From: Gillisella terrae
GTDB taxonomy: Bacteria > Pseudomonadota > Alphaproteobacteria > Rhizobiales > Rhizobiaceae
Length of the DNA stretch: 64,000 bases
Direction: 5' to 3'
Assembly: GCF_004801395.1 (NCBI RefSeq)
Contig: NZ_SSOA01000004.1
Location: forward strand, 186,001-250,000
How positions within the stretch are numbered: position 1 is the first letter of the stretch; every line of letters starts with the position of its first letter. Position numbers and translations under genes: made by a program. The notes beneath the pieces are model-generated. The model was not told the DNA's origin. It was given only the letters and a program-made list of their open reading frames with translations, and made no database searches. Positions 35,120 to 44,250 of this stretch are shown piece by piece.

Positions 35120-36148
35120 GTGATATTGCTGTCCAAACGCTTTTTGGCCATGGCCCTGCTTGCCCTTTCACTTGCCCCACCCGGTTTCGCGGCAGAGAAC
35201 GACCAAGCCTTGAAAAACCGGTTTGAGGCCCTGTGGAGCAAATTGGCAGGCCAGAAACTGCCGCCCGATATTGCCACTTCCAACGGCCGCATTGAGGCAC
35301 AGCAAATCCTCATCTCCTCCAAGCTTGCGGGCCGCGTGGCGGAGATATTTGCCGCTGAAGGCCAAATCGTCGATGCTGGCACCGTGCTGGCGCGCATGGA
35401 TACCGCAGCCCTTGATGCTGAACTGGTGGGCAGCAAGGCAAAGGTGCGCCAGAGCCTGACCAGCGAAGTTGCCGCCGACGCAATGATCACCCAGAGGCAA
35501 AGTGAGCTGGCACTTGCCAAACAGGAATATGAACGCGCCAAAACCATGAGCGAGAAAGGCAGCGGCACCGTGCAACAGCGCGATGCCCGCGAAAGCCAGT
35601 TACGCGTGGCAGAAGCCGCCCTGCAAGCCGCCACTGCCAGCCGCACGGAGGCCAGTGCGGCTGCCGAGGCGGCACAGGCCGAGGTGGCGCGCATCCAGTC
35701 ACAAATCGATGATTCGACGCTCAAAGCGCCGACGCGCGGACGGATCGAGTATAAACTGGTGCAAAAGGGCGAAGTGGTGGCTGCGGGTGCACCCATTGCC
35801 ACCCTGCTTGATCTCTCCGATGTCAGTATGACCATTTTTGTCCCGGCCAAGGCGGCAGGCAAGGTGTCCCTTGGTGATGAGGCCCGCATTATTCTGGACC
35901 CAATTCCGCAATATGTCATTCCGGCCACGGTCTCTTTTGTCTCGTCAGAAGCGCAATTCACTCCCAAAACAGTGGAGACTTCGGACGAGCGTGAGAAGCT
36001 GATGTTTCGCGTCAAGCTGAAGATCGCCCCCGAACTGCTCAAAAGCCATGAAAATCAGGTCAAAACCGGCATTCGCGGCATTGGCTATGTGCGCAGCAAT
36101 CCGGCAACAGCCTGGCCGAGCGAACTGCAAACAAAGCTGCCACAATGA
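35120..36148 (+). CDS. HlyD-family membrane fusion protein (YhiI-like)
   Basis: The 342-aa protein has a signal-anchor (LLSKRFLAMALLALSLAP), a lipoyl half-motif IEAQQILISSKLAGRVAEIFAAEGQIVDAG near residue 60, a coiled-coil of about 100 residues rich in Ala, Glu and Arg, and a second lipoyl half KAPTRGRIEYKLVQKGEVVAAGAPI. It is the periplasmic adaptor of the following ABC exporter. The GTG at 35120 has a GGAG seven bases upstream, giving the best start; in-frame ATG codons at 35048 and 35093 lack one. It overlaps the ABC gene by four bases. Confidence 0.88.
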   Translation: MILLSKRFLAMALLALSLAPPGFAAENDQALKNRFEALWSKLAGQKLPPDIATSNGRIEAQQILISSKLAGRVAEIFAAEGQIVDAGTVLARMDTAALDAELVGSKAKVRQSLTSEVAADAMITQRQSELALAKQEYERAKTMSEKGSGTVQQRDARESQLRVAEAALQAATASRTEASAAAEAAQAEVARIQSQIDDSTLKAPTRGRIEYKLVQKGEVVAAGAPIATLLDLSDVSMTIFVPAKAAGKVSLGDEARIILDPIPQYVIPATVSFVSSEAQFTPKTVETSDEREKLMFRVKLKIAPELLKSHENQVKTGIRGIGYVRSNPATAWPSELQTKLPQ

Positions 36149-38877
36149 CGGATTTTGTCGCACGGTTTCAGTCCGTCACCCATCGCTATGGTGATGTGGC
36201 GGCCCTTGACGGGATCCATCTGAACATTCCGGCAGGCTGCATGGTCGGTCTAATTGGCCCCGATGGGGTTGGAAAATCCACACTTCTGGGCCTGATCGCC
36301 GGTGTCACCCGCATTCAGCAGGGCCATGTTGAGGTGCTGGGCGGCGATATGGCGCTTTCCGGCCACCGCAGCACGGTTTGCACCCGCCTTGCCTATATGC
36401 CGCAAGGCTTGGGGCGCAATCTCTACCCGACCTTGAGCGTTGCCGAAAATCTGGATTTTTTTGGCAGGCTGTTCGGCCAGAACGCCCAGCAGCGTCAGAC
36501 CCGCATGGATGAACTGCTATTGGTCACCGGCCTTGCGCCCTATCGCGATCGCCCGGCAGGCAAGCTGTCTGGCGGCATGAAGCAAAAGCTCGGCATTTGC
36601 GCCTCGCTTTTGCATGATCCCGACCTTCTCATTCTGGATGAACCAACCACCGGCATTGATCCGCTATCCCGGCGGCAGTTCTGGCAATTGATCGACCGCA
36701 TCCGCGCCCGACGCCCCAGCATGAGCGTGATTGTCGCCACCGCCTATATGGAGGAAGCAGAGGGCTTTCACTGGCTGGCGGCCCTGCATGATGGCCATGT
36801 GCTGGCCACCGGCAGCCCGGATGAGATTAGAAAATTAGCCGGCAAATCAACACTGGATGAGGCCTTCGCCAGTCTGATGCCCGTTTCGCAAAACGCTTCG
36901 CAAAAGCCTGTGGACACACTTATCTCTCTTCCGCCACGGGTGTTTACCGACGGCCCGCCCGCCATTGAGGCGGAAGGTCTGACCTGCCGCTTTGGCGATT
37001 TTGTTGCGGTTGATCATGTCAGTTTTCGCATTCCCAAAGGCGAAATCTTTGGCTTTCTCGGCTCAAACGGCAGCGGCAAAAGCACGACCATGAAAATGCT
37101 GACCGGGCTTTTGCCCGCAAGCGATGGCGTTGCCAAACTGTTTGGCCAACCCTTGCTGGCAGGCGACATCGAAACCCGCAAGCGGGTTGGCTATATGTCG
37201 CAGGCTTTTTCGCTCTATGGTGAGCTGAGTGTGCGGCAAAATCTGCTGCTGCATGCCCAGCTTTATGAACTGCCTAAAGATCAGATCGACCCCCGCGTCA
37301 AAGCCATGCTGAGCGATTATGATCTGGCCGATGTGGCAGACAAGCGCCCCGATGATCTGCCACTGGGTATTCGCCAGCGGCTACAGCTGGCGGCAGCCGT
37401 GATTCACCAGCCGGAAGTGCTCATTCTGGATGAGCCGACCTCCGGCGTTGATCCCGTGGCGCGTGATACGTTCTGGCGCTCGCTGATGTCCCTGTCGCGC
37501 GACCATGGCGTCACCATTTTTCTCTCCACCCATTTCATGAATGAAGCGGCCCGCTGTGATCGTATTTCCCTCATGCATCAAGGGCGCGTTCTGGCCGTTG
37601 GCCAGCCGCAGGAATTGTGCGAACAGCGCCACAAAGCAACTCTTGAAGAGACCTTCATAGATGTGCTCACAGAGGCGGGCATGGGCGCGGATGCCACGGA
37701 AGAGATGGCCGAGGCGCCCACCGATTCCCATGAGGAGAAACGGATGCGGCGGTTTGATCCGGGCAGGCTCTGGGCCTATGCCCGGCGCGAAATGCTGGAA
37801 ATTCTGCGTGACCGCGCCCGTCTGGTGTTTGCGCTGGCCGGTCCCGCCCTTCTGTTGCTGACCTTTGGTTACGGTGTTTCCTTTGATGTGGAACACCTGC
37901 CCTTTGCCGTTTACGATCAGGATCAATCGGCGCAAAGCCGCCAATTGGTGGAAAGTCTGCAAGGCTCTCGCTATTTTACCGAGCGCCGGGCCATTGCCTC
38001 GTCGAAAGAGCTACAAGAGCGGATGCAAAGCGGCGAGCTGAGCGTCGGTGTGGAGATACCACCCAATTTCGGCCGCGACCTTGAGCGGGGCAACACGCCG
38101 GAGGTCTCCATCTGGCTGGATGCGGCCATGCCGTTTCGGGCCGAAACCGCCCGTGGCTACATGATCGGGTTGGTCAACAGCTATCTGGCGGATGCACAAG
38201 GACGCCGCACCGGCAAAACCATATCATCCTCGCCGGTGCTGATTGATAGTCGCTTCCGCTATAATCAGGCCTTTGTCAGTGCCAATGCCATTGTGCCGAG
38301 CGTCATTGTTCTGGTGCTCATTCTCATTCCCGCCATCATGACAGCACTTGGAATCGTCAAGGAAAAGGAAACCGGCTCGATTGCCAATTTTCAGGCAACG
38401 CCTGTGACCCGGATCGAGTTTCTGCTGGGCAAGCAACTGCCTTATGTGGCCATCGCTTTTGCCAGTTTTCTGCTGCTGTTGCTGATCACCCGCCTTGTCT
38501 TTCATGTGCCGATCAAGGGATCGATGCTCACGCTGGTGTCGGCCTCGCTGCTCTATGTGTTTGCCGCCACAGGATTTGGCCTGGTGGTGTCGAGCTTTGT
38601 GCGCAGCCAGGTGGCGGCGATTTTTGCAACGGCGATTATTGCCATAGTCCCTGCGGTGAATTTTTCCGGCCTGCTGGTGCCGGTGTCATCGCTATCGGGT
38701 GGTGGCCGCTTGATGGGGCTGATGTTTCCCGCAGCCTGGTATCAGCCCATCACCGTCGGGGTGATGACCAAGGGGCTGGGGTTTGCAGATCTGTGGAGCA
38801 ACCTCGCCATGCTCTTGCTGTTTGGTATCGGGTTTATCGTCATTGCCTTGTCGGCTTTGCGCAAGCGGAGTGCATGA
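36145..38877 (+). CDS. rbbA: RbbA-like fused ABC protein (two ATPase domains plus ABC-2 permease)
   Basis: The 910-aa protein joins two ATP-binding domains and an ABC-2 permease. The first has Walker A GPDGVGKST near residue 38, signature LSGGMKQKLG and LLILDEPTTGIDP. The second (from about residue 270) has GSNGSGKSTT and VLILDEPTSGVDP, but its signature reads LPLGIRQRL in place of LSGG. The permease part begins near residue 540 with RRFDPGRLWAYARREMLEILRD and has about six helices. E. coli RbbA has the same build and a disputed ribosome-linked role; with the HlyD and YhhJ-type neighbours an exporter is more likely here. Confidence 0.9.
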   Translation: MTDFVARFQSVTHRYGDVAALDGIHLNIPAGCMVGLIGPDGVGKSTLLGLIAGVTRIQQGHVEVLGGDMALSGHRSTVCTRLAYMPQGLGRNLYPTLSVAENLDFFGRLFGQNAQQRQTRMDELLLVTGLAPYRDRPAGKLSGGMKQKLGICASLLHDPDLLILDEPTTGIDPLSRRQFWQLIDRIRARRPSMSVIVATAYMEEAEGFHWLAALHDGHVLATGSPDEIRKLAGKSTLDEAFASLMPVSQNASQKPVDTLISLPPRVFTDGPPAIEAEGLTCRFGDFVAVDHVSFRIPKGEIFGFLGSNGSGKSTTMKMLTGLLPASDGVAKLFGQPLLAGDIETRKRVGYMSQAFSLYGELSVRQNLLLHAQLYELPKDQIDPRVKAMLSDYDLADVADKRPDDLPLGIRQRLQLAAAVIHQPEVLILDEPTSGVDPVARDTFWRSLMSLSRDHGVTIFLSTHFMNEAARCDRISLMHQGRVLAVGQPQELCEQRHKATLEETFIDVLTEAGMGADATEEMAEAPTDSHEEKRMRRFDPGRLWAYARREMLEILRDRARLVFALAGPALLLLTFGYGVSFDVEHLPFAVYDQDQSAQSRQLVESLQGSRYFTERRAIASSKELQERMQSGELSVGVEIPPNFGRDLERGNTPEVSIWLDAAMPFRAETARGYMIGLVNSYLADAQGRRTGKTISSSPVLIDSRFRYNQAFVSANAIVPSVIVLVLILIPAIMTALGIVKEKETGSIANFQATPVTRIEFLLGKQLPYVAIAFASFLLLLLITRLVFHVPIKGSMLTLVSASLLYVFAATGFGLVVSSFVRSQVAAIFATAIIAIVPAVNFSGLLVPVSSLSGGGRLMGLMFPAAWYQPITVGVMTKGLGFADLWSNLAMLLLFGIGFIVIALSALRKRSA

Positions 38878-38878
38878 G

Positions 38879-40000
38879 ATGAAACAAAGCCTTATGCGCA
38901 TCTTACGCCTCGGCATCAAGGAGCTTTACAGCCTCAAGGCCGATTCAGTCATGCTGATCCTGATTGTCTACGCGTTCACCGTGGCCGTTTATACTGTGGC
39001 GACCGGGGCCAATATGGAGGTCAGCAATGCCTCTGTAGCTGTGGTGGATGAGGATCGCTCCATGCTCTCCGCCCGGCTGCGCGATGGCCTGATCAAGCCG
39101 TTTTTCAAGGAACCGGCCCTGATTGAGGCAAAAGACGTGGATGCGGCGATGAACAGCGGCAAATATGTTTTTGTGCTGGAGATCCCGCCAAAATTCGAGC
39201 AAGACACCCTCAAAAATCTGAAACCCACCGTGCAGCTTGATATTGATGCGACAGCCATGTCGCAGGCTGGCAACGGTGCCTCTTATATCCAGAGCATCAT
39301 TCTGCAGGAGGTGAGAACCGCCCTGCCGCACATGGCAACCGCCTTGCCGATCAATCTCGTGGTCAGCGCCCGCTTCAACCCCAACCTGATGTCCATGTGG
39401 TTTACGGCGGTGATGCAGGTGATCAACAATGTCACCATGCTCTCGGTGATCCTGACCGGCGCTGCCCTGATCCGTGAGCGCGAACGTGGCACGATTGAGC
39501 ATCTTCTGGTCATGCCCGTCACGCCCGGCGAGATCATGTTTGCCAAAATCTGGTCAAACGGGCTGGTCATTGTGGTGGCATCCATTGTTTCGCTGCTGGT
39601 TATGGTCGAGCGGGTACTGGGCGTGCCGGTAGCGGGATCGCTGGGATTGTTCATTCTGGCGGCCCTGCTCTATCAATTTTCGGTGACCTCGCTGGGCATT
39701 TTGATTGCCACAGCCTCAACCTCCATGGCGCAATTTGGCCTGATTGCCATTCCGGTGCTGATTGCCATGAACCTGCTGTCGGGCAGCACAACGCCGATGG
39801 AGAGCATGCCGAGTTGGCTGCAATACGCCATGCAGATTTCACCCTCGACGCATTTTGTCGCTCTGTCACAAGGTATTCTCTATCGTGGCGCGGGTTTTTC
39901 GCTGGTCTGGCCGTCCATGGCCGCGCTGGTGCTGATCGGGGCCGCCTTCTTTGGCATGGCACTCTATCGCTTCCGCCGCACGCTCTCATCCGCAACATGA
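38879..40000 (+). CDS. yhhJ: ABC-2 type permease (YhhJ-like)
   Basis: The 373-aa permease begins MKQSLMRILRLGIKELYSLKADS, has one helix, a long periplasmic part with VAVVDEDRSMLSARLRDGL and five further helices, including RERERGTIEHLLVMPVTPGEIMFAKIWSNG, the ABC-2 signature. A GGAG lies eight bases before the ATG at 38879, one base after the rbbA stop. Together with the preceding HlyD and RbbA-like genes it forms the yhiI-rbbA-yhhJ order. The exported substrate is unknown. Confidence 0.9.
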   Translation: MKQSLMRILRLGIKELYSLKADSVMLILIVYAFTVAVYTVATGANMEVSNASVAVVDEDRSMLSARLRDGLIKPFFKEPALIEAKDVDAAMNSGKYVFVLEIPPKFEQDTLKNLKPTVQLDIDATAMSQAGNGASYIQSIILQEVRTALPHMATALPINLVVSARFNPNLMSMWFTAVMQVINNVTMLSVILTGAALIRERERGTIEHLLVMPVTPGEIMFAKIWSNGLVIVVASIVSLLVMVERVLGVPVAGSLGLFILAALLYQFSVTSLGILIATASTSMAQFGLIAIPVLIAMNLLSGSTTPMESMPSWLQYAMQISPSTHFVALSQGILYRGAGFSLVWPSMAALVLIGAAFFGMALYRFRRTLSSAT

Positions 40001-40276
40001 GCATGGTCACAGGCAAAAGGTTTGAATTGCCGATGCCCAAAGAAGCTGCTAGAAGTGCCGCCATGGGATCGAAATTCGGATGTCTCGCGCCTCACATTTT
40101 CGTGCTGCAAGACCACAAGCGTCTGCCGGCACGCTTTTTTGCGCGTATTTCCGGGGCGCTCAACAGCCATCGAGCTTAAGCGCGAATGCCGTCACTACGG
40201 CTGTTGTTTTCTGGTCGCATTTTCGTGATCCAATGACAGAAATCCCTTTTTAAAAACCATCGATGGATGAAACCCC

Positions 40277-41686
40277 ATGAGCGCACCTCGCACCCTCTAC
40301 GACAAGATTTTTGATGACCATCTGGTCGATCGTCAGGAAGACGGCACCTGTCTTCTCTACATCGATCGCCACCTCGTGCATGAGGTGACGAGCCCGCAAG
40401 CCTTTGAAGGTCTGCGCATGGCGGGCCGCAAGGTGCATTCGCCTGCTCGCACGCTGGCCGTGGTGGACCATAACGTCCCAACCACGCCGGACCGCGCAGA
40501 AGGCATCAAGAACGAAGAAAGCCGCATTCAGGTTGAGGCTCTCGCCAAGAATGCTGCCGATTTCGGCGTTGAATATTATTCGGAAAAAGACAAGCGTCAG
40601 GGCATCGTCCATATCGTTGGTCCTGAGCAGGGCTTTACCCTGCCCGGCATGACCATTGTCTGCGGCGACAGCCACACCTCCACCCATGGTGCGTTTGGCG
40701 CTCTCGCCCACGGCATTGGCACGTCTGAAGTGGAACACGTTCTGGCAACGCAAACGCTGATCCAGAAGAAGGCCAAGAACATGCTGGTGCGTGTGGATGG
40801 CAAGCTGCCGGAAGGTGTTACCGCCAAGGACATCATCCTTGCCATCATCGGCGAAATCGGCACAGCAGGCGGCACCGGCCACGTGATTGAATTTGCTGGC
40901 GAAGCCATTCAGGCGCTGTCCATGGAAGGCCGCATGACGGTGTGCAACATGACGATTGAAGGCGGCGCGCGCGCAGGCCTGATTGCGCCTGATGAGAAGA
41001 CCTTTGAGTACATCAAGGGCAAGCCACGCGCACCAAAGGGTGAGCAGCTGGAAGCAGCAATGGCTTACTGGAAGACCCTGCACACCGACGAAGGCGCGCA
41101 TTTCGACCGCACCGTGGTGCTGGATGCTGCCAACCTGCCGCCCATCGTGTCTTGGGGTTCTTCGCCAGAAGACGTGATCTCGGTAGAAGGCGTTGTGCCA
41201 AACCCTGATGACATCGCTGATGAAACCAAGCGCACCTCCAAATGGCGCGCATTGGACTACATGGGCCTGAAGCCCGGCACCAAGATCACCGACATCAAGA
41301 TCGATCGCGTGTTCATCGGCTCCTGCACCAATGGCCGCATTGAAGACCTGCGCGCTGCCGCCGCCGTGCTGAAAGACAAGAAGGTGGCTTCCACCGTGTC
41401 GGCCATGGTTGTTCCCGGCTCCGGTCTGGTCAAGGAACAGGCCGAAGCTGAGGGTCTGGACAAGATCTTCATCGAAGCTGGCTGCGAATGGCGCGAACCC
41501 GGCTGTTCCATGTGCCTTGCCATGAACGACGACCGCCTGAAGCCGGAAGAGCGTTGCGCATCCACCTCGAACCGCAACTTTGAAGGCCGTCAGGGCTTCA
41601 AGGGCCGTACCCATCTGGTATCGCCTGCCATGGCCGCTGCCGCTGCTGTTGCTGGCCACTTTGTGGACATCCGCAGCTGGAAGTAA
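40277..41686 (+). CDS. leuC: 3-isopropylmalate dehydratase large subunit
   Basis: The 469-aa aconitase-family enzyme isomerises 2- to 3-isopropylmalate in leucine synthesis and needs LeuD (not in the window). It has the 4Fe-4S ligands in [16 protein letters not shown] near residue 345 and [11 protein letters not shown] near 410, plus [27 protein letters not shown]. The start [17 protein letters not shown] is typical. The 276 bases upstream hold no recognisable gene; a terminator follows. Confidence 0.96.
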   Translation: MSAPRTLYDKIFDDHLVDRQEDGTCLLYIDRHLVHEVTSPQAFEGLRMAGRKVHSPARTLAVVDHNVPTTPDRAEGIKNEESRIQVEALAKNAADFGVEYYSEKDKRQGIVHIVGPEQGFTLPGMTIVCGDSHTSTHGAFGALAHGIGTSEVEHVLATQTLIQKKAKNMLVRVDGKLPEGVTAKDIILAIIGEIGTAGGTGHVIEFAGEAIQALSMEGRMTVCNMTIEGGARAGLIAPDEKTFEYIKGKPRAPKGEQLEAAMAYWKTLHTDEGAHFDRTVVLDAANLPPIVSWGSSPEDVISVEGVVPNPDDIADETKRTSKWRALDYMGLKPGTKITDIKIDRVFIGSCTNGRIEDLRAAAAVLKDKKVASTVSAMVVPGSGLVKEQAEAEGLDKIFIEAGCEWREPGCSMCLAMNDDRLKPEERCASTSNRNFEGRQGFKGRTHLVSPAMAAAAAVAGHFVDIRSWK

Positions 41687-41711
41687 GGCTGTCCTCCATA
41701 GACGCATAGAA

Positions 41712-41736
41712 AAGGCGGCTCTCGGGCCGCCTTATT
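41712..41736 (+). terminator. Terminator after leuC
   Basis: AAGGCGGC at 41712-41719 pairs with GCCGCCTT at 41726-41733. The tail is only moderately T-rich. Confidence 0.75.
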
Positions 41737-41764
41737 CATTTCTTAACCAATGATTCACGTGAAA

Positions 41765-42595
41765 TCAAAAATCAGCCGTCATTGGATCGGGACCGATGCG
41801 CGCACCAGCGCTGTCCAGCTTGGCAATTTCTGCCATATCGTCCTGATCCAGCGTGAAATCGAACACTTTGAAATTCTCTTCAATGCGCGATGGGGTGACG
41901 GATTTCGGGATCACCACCAAACCACTGTCGATATGCCAGCGAATGATCACCTGTGCAGCCGTGCGGCCATGCTTTGCGGCAATTTTGCCAATCACGGCAT
42001 GATCCAGCAGCTTACCCTGCCCCAATGGGCTCCACGACTGGGTGATGATCTTGTGCTTGTCGTGGAAAGCGCGCGCTTCCTTTTGCTGAAAATCCGGGTG
42101 CAGCTCGATCTGATTGATCACGGGCGTCACGCCGGTCTCGGCAACAATCTGTTCGATATGCGCAGGATAGAAGTTTGACACGCCAATCGAGCGCACACGA
42201 CCCTCTTCCTTCAGCTTGATAAAGGCCTTCCATGTATCAACAAACAAGCCCTTTTTCGGCGCTGGCCAATGAATGAGATAGAGGTCGACATAATCGGTGC
42301 CAAGGCGCTTCAGGCTGGCATCGAAGGCTTTTAGAGTTGAATCATAGCCCTGTTCCGAGTTCCACAGCTTGGTGGTGAGGAAAATATCCGATCGAGCCAC
42401 ACCGGACGCTTGCAGGCCCTTGCCGACACCCTCTTCATTGTCATAGATCGCCGCCGTATCGACGTGGCGATAGCCAGCATCCAGCGCCGCTTTCACCGCC
42501 GTTGTGGCTTCATTGTTGGGGGTCTGCCAAACGCCAAGGCCAACCTGCGGAATGCGATTGCCGTCGTGAAACGTGATATGGGGTTGATGTGCCAC
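41765..42595 (-). CDS. Aldo/keto reductase (AKR5 type)
   Basis: The 276-aa protein has the AKR barrel signatures: DAGYRHVDTAAIYDNEEGVGKGL (catalytic Asp and Tyr), DLYLIHWPAP (catalytic His), RSIGVSNFYPAHIEQI, and the coenzyme site VVIPKSVTPSRIEENFKVFDF. It resembles 2,5-diketo-D-gluconate and methylglyoxal reductases using NADPH; the true substrate is not readable. The start is a GTG at 42595 with GGAG eight bases upstream; the frame extends to 42676 without support. Confidence 0.9.
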   Translation of the reverse strand: MAHQPHITFHDGNRIPQVGLGVWQTPNNEATTAVKAALDAGYRHVDTAAIYDNEEGVGKGLQASGVARSDIFLTTKLWNSEQGYDSTLKAFDASLKRLGTDYVDLYLIHWPAPKKGLFVDTWKAFIKLKEEGRVRSIGVSNFYPAHIEQIVAETGVTPVINQIELHPDFQQKEARAFHDKHKIITQSWSPLGQGKLLDHAVIGKIAAKHGRTAAQVIIRWHIDSGLVVIPKSVTPSRIEENFKVFDFTLDQDDMAEIAKLDSAGARIGPDPMTADF

Positions 42596-42752
42596 GTTAA
42601 AATCTCCGGTTTGAAAATCTCTCAAACGGTTGCGCGGCATAGAAGCGGGCAGAAGTCCGCAACCGAAGCGCAACACGCCGCATCAGAACAATGCGAACCC
42701 TATAGATAGGGCTCAATCCGGCGTTTACCAATCCAAACGACACAGAACGTGA

Positions 42753-43310
42753 TTACAGCACCGTGACCGTGGTGGCGCGCGACAGAGAGGGCAACAAGCG
42801 GCGCATATCCGCCGGACTGATGGCAATACAGCCTTCGGTGGGGCTATAATCCGGCTTGGCAATGTGGAAAAAAATCGCCGAGCCACAACCGCGCCGCCTT
42901 GATGTGATGTTCCAATCCATCACCAGACAGACATCATAGAGCCGGTCTTTGCGGGTCATGCTCTCATGGCTGGGCTTAAACGGGGCCTTGACCAACCGAT
43001 TATAGGCGGGATGCTTTGGAGCATCGCACCACAGCATGTTTTCGCGGATCGACACCATTGGCAGGCGTGTCTTCAGCGCGCCCAGCTTATCGGCCCGAAA
43101 AAAGCCGCTCAGCAGGCCCATGGTGGCGCGGGGTGTGGCTCCATCACCCTCGCGTTTTAGGCTGGTCACGCCACTGCGGCCAATCGCGGCCTGGAAACGC
43201 AAGGGACCAGCCTGCACAATGGCGCGGGTTTTATGCCCCGGTTTGCGGCGAACAACGATGCGCGTGATGCCTCTTTTGGCTTTGATGGGTGCATTGATCA
43301 TTGTGTTCAC
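42753..43310 (-). CDS. L,D-transpeptidase (YkuD) family protein
   Basis: The roughly 180-aa product carries the catalytic region of YkuD proteins near its C-terminus, FHIAKPDYSPTEGCIAIS, in which His, Gly and Cys (GC motif) are present. There is no clear signal peptide, unlike classical periplasmic L,D-transpeptidases, so the localisation is uncertain. The start may be the GTG at 43310 or the ATG at 43301; neither has a strong ribosome binding site. A basic N-terminal region (KRGITRIVVRRKPGHKTR) is typical of the rhizobial members. It is divergent from the response regulator, with a repeat between. Confidence 0.78.
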   Translation of the reverse strand: MNTMINAPIKAKRGITRIVVRRKPGHKTRAIVQAGPLRFQAAIGRSGVTSLKREGDGATPRATMGLLSGFFRADKLGALKTRLPMVSIRENMLWCDAPKHPAYNRLVKAPFKPSHESMTRKDRLYDVCLVMDWNITSRRRGCGSAIFFHIAKPDYSPTEGCIAISPADMRRLLPSLSRATTVTVL

Positions 43311-43361
43311 GCGTTTTTGCTTAAAGTGGGACTTTTATTGTCCTGCGGAGTGATTAGGTAA

Positions 43362-43436
43362 GGCGCTGTAACACTTTTAATCTGCTGCATAATTTTCGCC
43401 TTAAATCGATTCCGATTTAAGAAATTATGCAGTAAG
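43362..43436. repeat. Dispersed palindromic intergenic repeat, copy 4
   Basis: GGCGCTGTAACACTTTTAATC, TGCATAATTTTCGCC, the complete core TTAAATCGATTCCGATTTAA and GAAATTATGCAGTAAG. The left CCTCTCACC block seen in the other three copies is absent, so this copy is truncated on the left. It lies 43 bases before the response regulator start and therefore in its promoter or leader region. Confidence 0.82.
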
Positions 43437-43478
43437 CTGCAAGGCGACTGTCTTGCAAGATGCACGGAGAATAGTGGA

Positions 43479-44162
43479 ATGGCTGCCCGGACGATCCTTC
43501 TGGTCGATGACGACGACGATCTGCGCGAAACGCTGGTAGAACAGCTTTCTCTCTATGAGGAATTCTCCATTCAGCAGGAATCCAACGCGACCAAGGGTGT
43601 GCAAACAGCCCGCAATGGTCAGGTGGACCTGATGATCATGGATGTCGGCCTGCCGGACATGGATGGTCGCGAGGCGGTCAAACTGCTGCGCAAGGGCGGC
43701 TTCAAGGCCCCAGTGATCATGCTCACCGGCCATGACACCGATTCCGACACCATTTTGGGTCTGGAAGCCGGTGCCAATGACTATGTCACCAAGCCGTTCA
43801 AATTCGCCGTGCTCCTGGCCCGTATTCGTGCACAGCTGCGCCAGCATGAGCAGAGCGAAGACGCCACGTTCACCGTTGGGCCTTACGTGTTCAAGCCCAG
43901 CCAGAAGCTGCTGACCACTGAGGACGGCAAGAAAATCCGCCTGACCGAAAAAGAAGCGGCCATTATTCGCTATCTCTACCGCGCCGGCCAAAAAGTGGTC
44001 ACCCGCGATGTGCTGCTTGAAGAAGTCTGGGGATACAACTCCGGTGTGACCACTCACACGCTGGAAACCCATGTCTATCGTCTGCGCCAGAAGATAGAAC
44101 GGGACCCATCCAATGCTGAAATTCTGGTAACAGAAAACGGCGGCTATAAAATCATCCCATAG
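43479..44162 (+). CDS. OmpR-family response regulator (CenR-like)
   Basis: The 227-aa protein has a receiver domain with the acidic cluster DDDDD at residues 10-14, the phosphoacceptor Asp 55 in MIMDVGLPD and Lys 105 in VTKPFKF, then a winged-helix C-terminal domain with RAGQKVVTRDVLLEEVWGYN and THTLETHVYRLRQKIERDP. The sequence looks like the envelope regulator CenR of alphaproteobacteria, but I cannot confirm orthology. No histidine kinase gene is adjacent. The upstream region is occupied by a dispersed repeat. Confidence 0.85.
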   Translation: MAARTILLVDDDDDLRETLVEQLSLYEEFSIQQESNATKGVQTARNGQVDLMIMDVGLPDMDGREAVKLLRKGGFKAPVIMLTGHDTDSDTILGLEAGANDYVTKPFKFAVLLARIRAQLRQHEQSEDATFTVGPYVFKPSQKLLTTEDGKKIRLTEKEAAIIRYLYRAGQKVVTRDVLLEEVWGYNSGVTTHTLETHVYRLRQKIERDPSNAEILVTENGGYKIIP

Positions 44163-44240
44163 AGCATCTGGCCATGCTCTCGATTGTTTTGTTTTTGTTT
44201 GTCAGGAAAAGCAGGCTTTTGCTGGCAAACTCCAACTCGG
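44161..44240. repeat. RIME-like repeat remnant
   Basis: GAGCATCTGGCCATGCTC, an inverted pair, is followed by TTGTTTTTGTTTGTC and AGGAAAAGCAGGCTTTTGCTGG, resembling the second half of the composite repeats at 8549 and 34864 but diverged. It links the response regulator stop to the next gene; the GGAG that serves the next start is at its end. Confidence 0.55.
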
Positions 44241-44250
44241 AGCATTTCCC

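Noticed and set aside
40250..41707. Open frame of about 480 codons opposite leuC
   Set aside because: Antisense to the whole leuC gene, no family match and no ribosome binding site.
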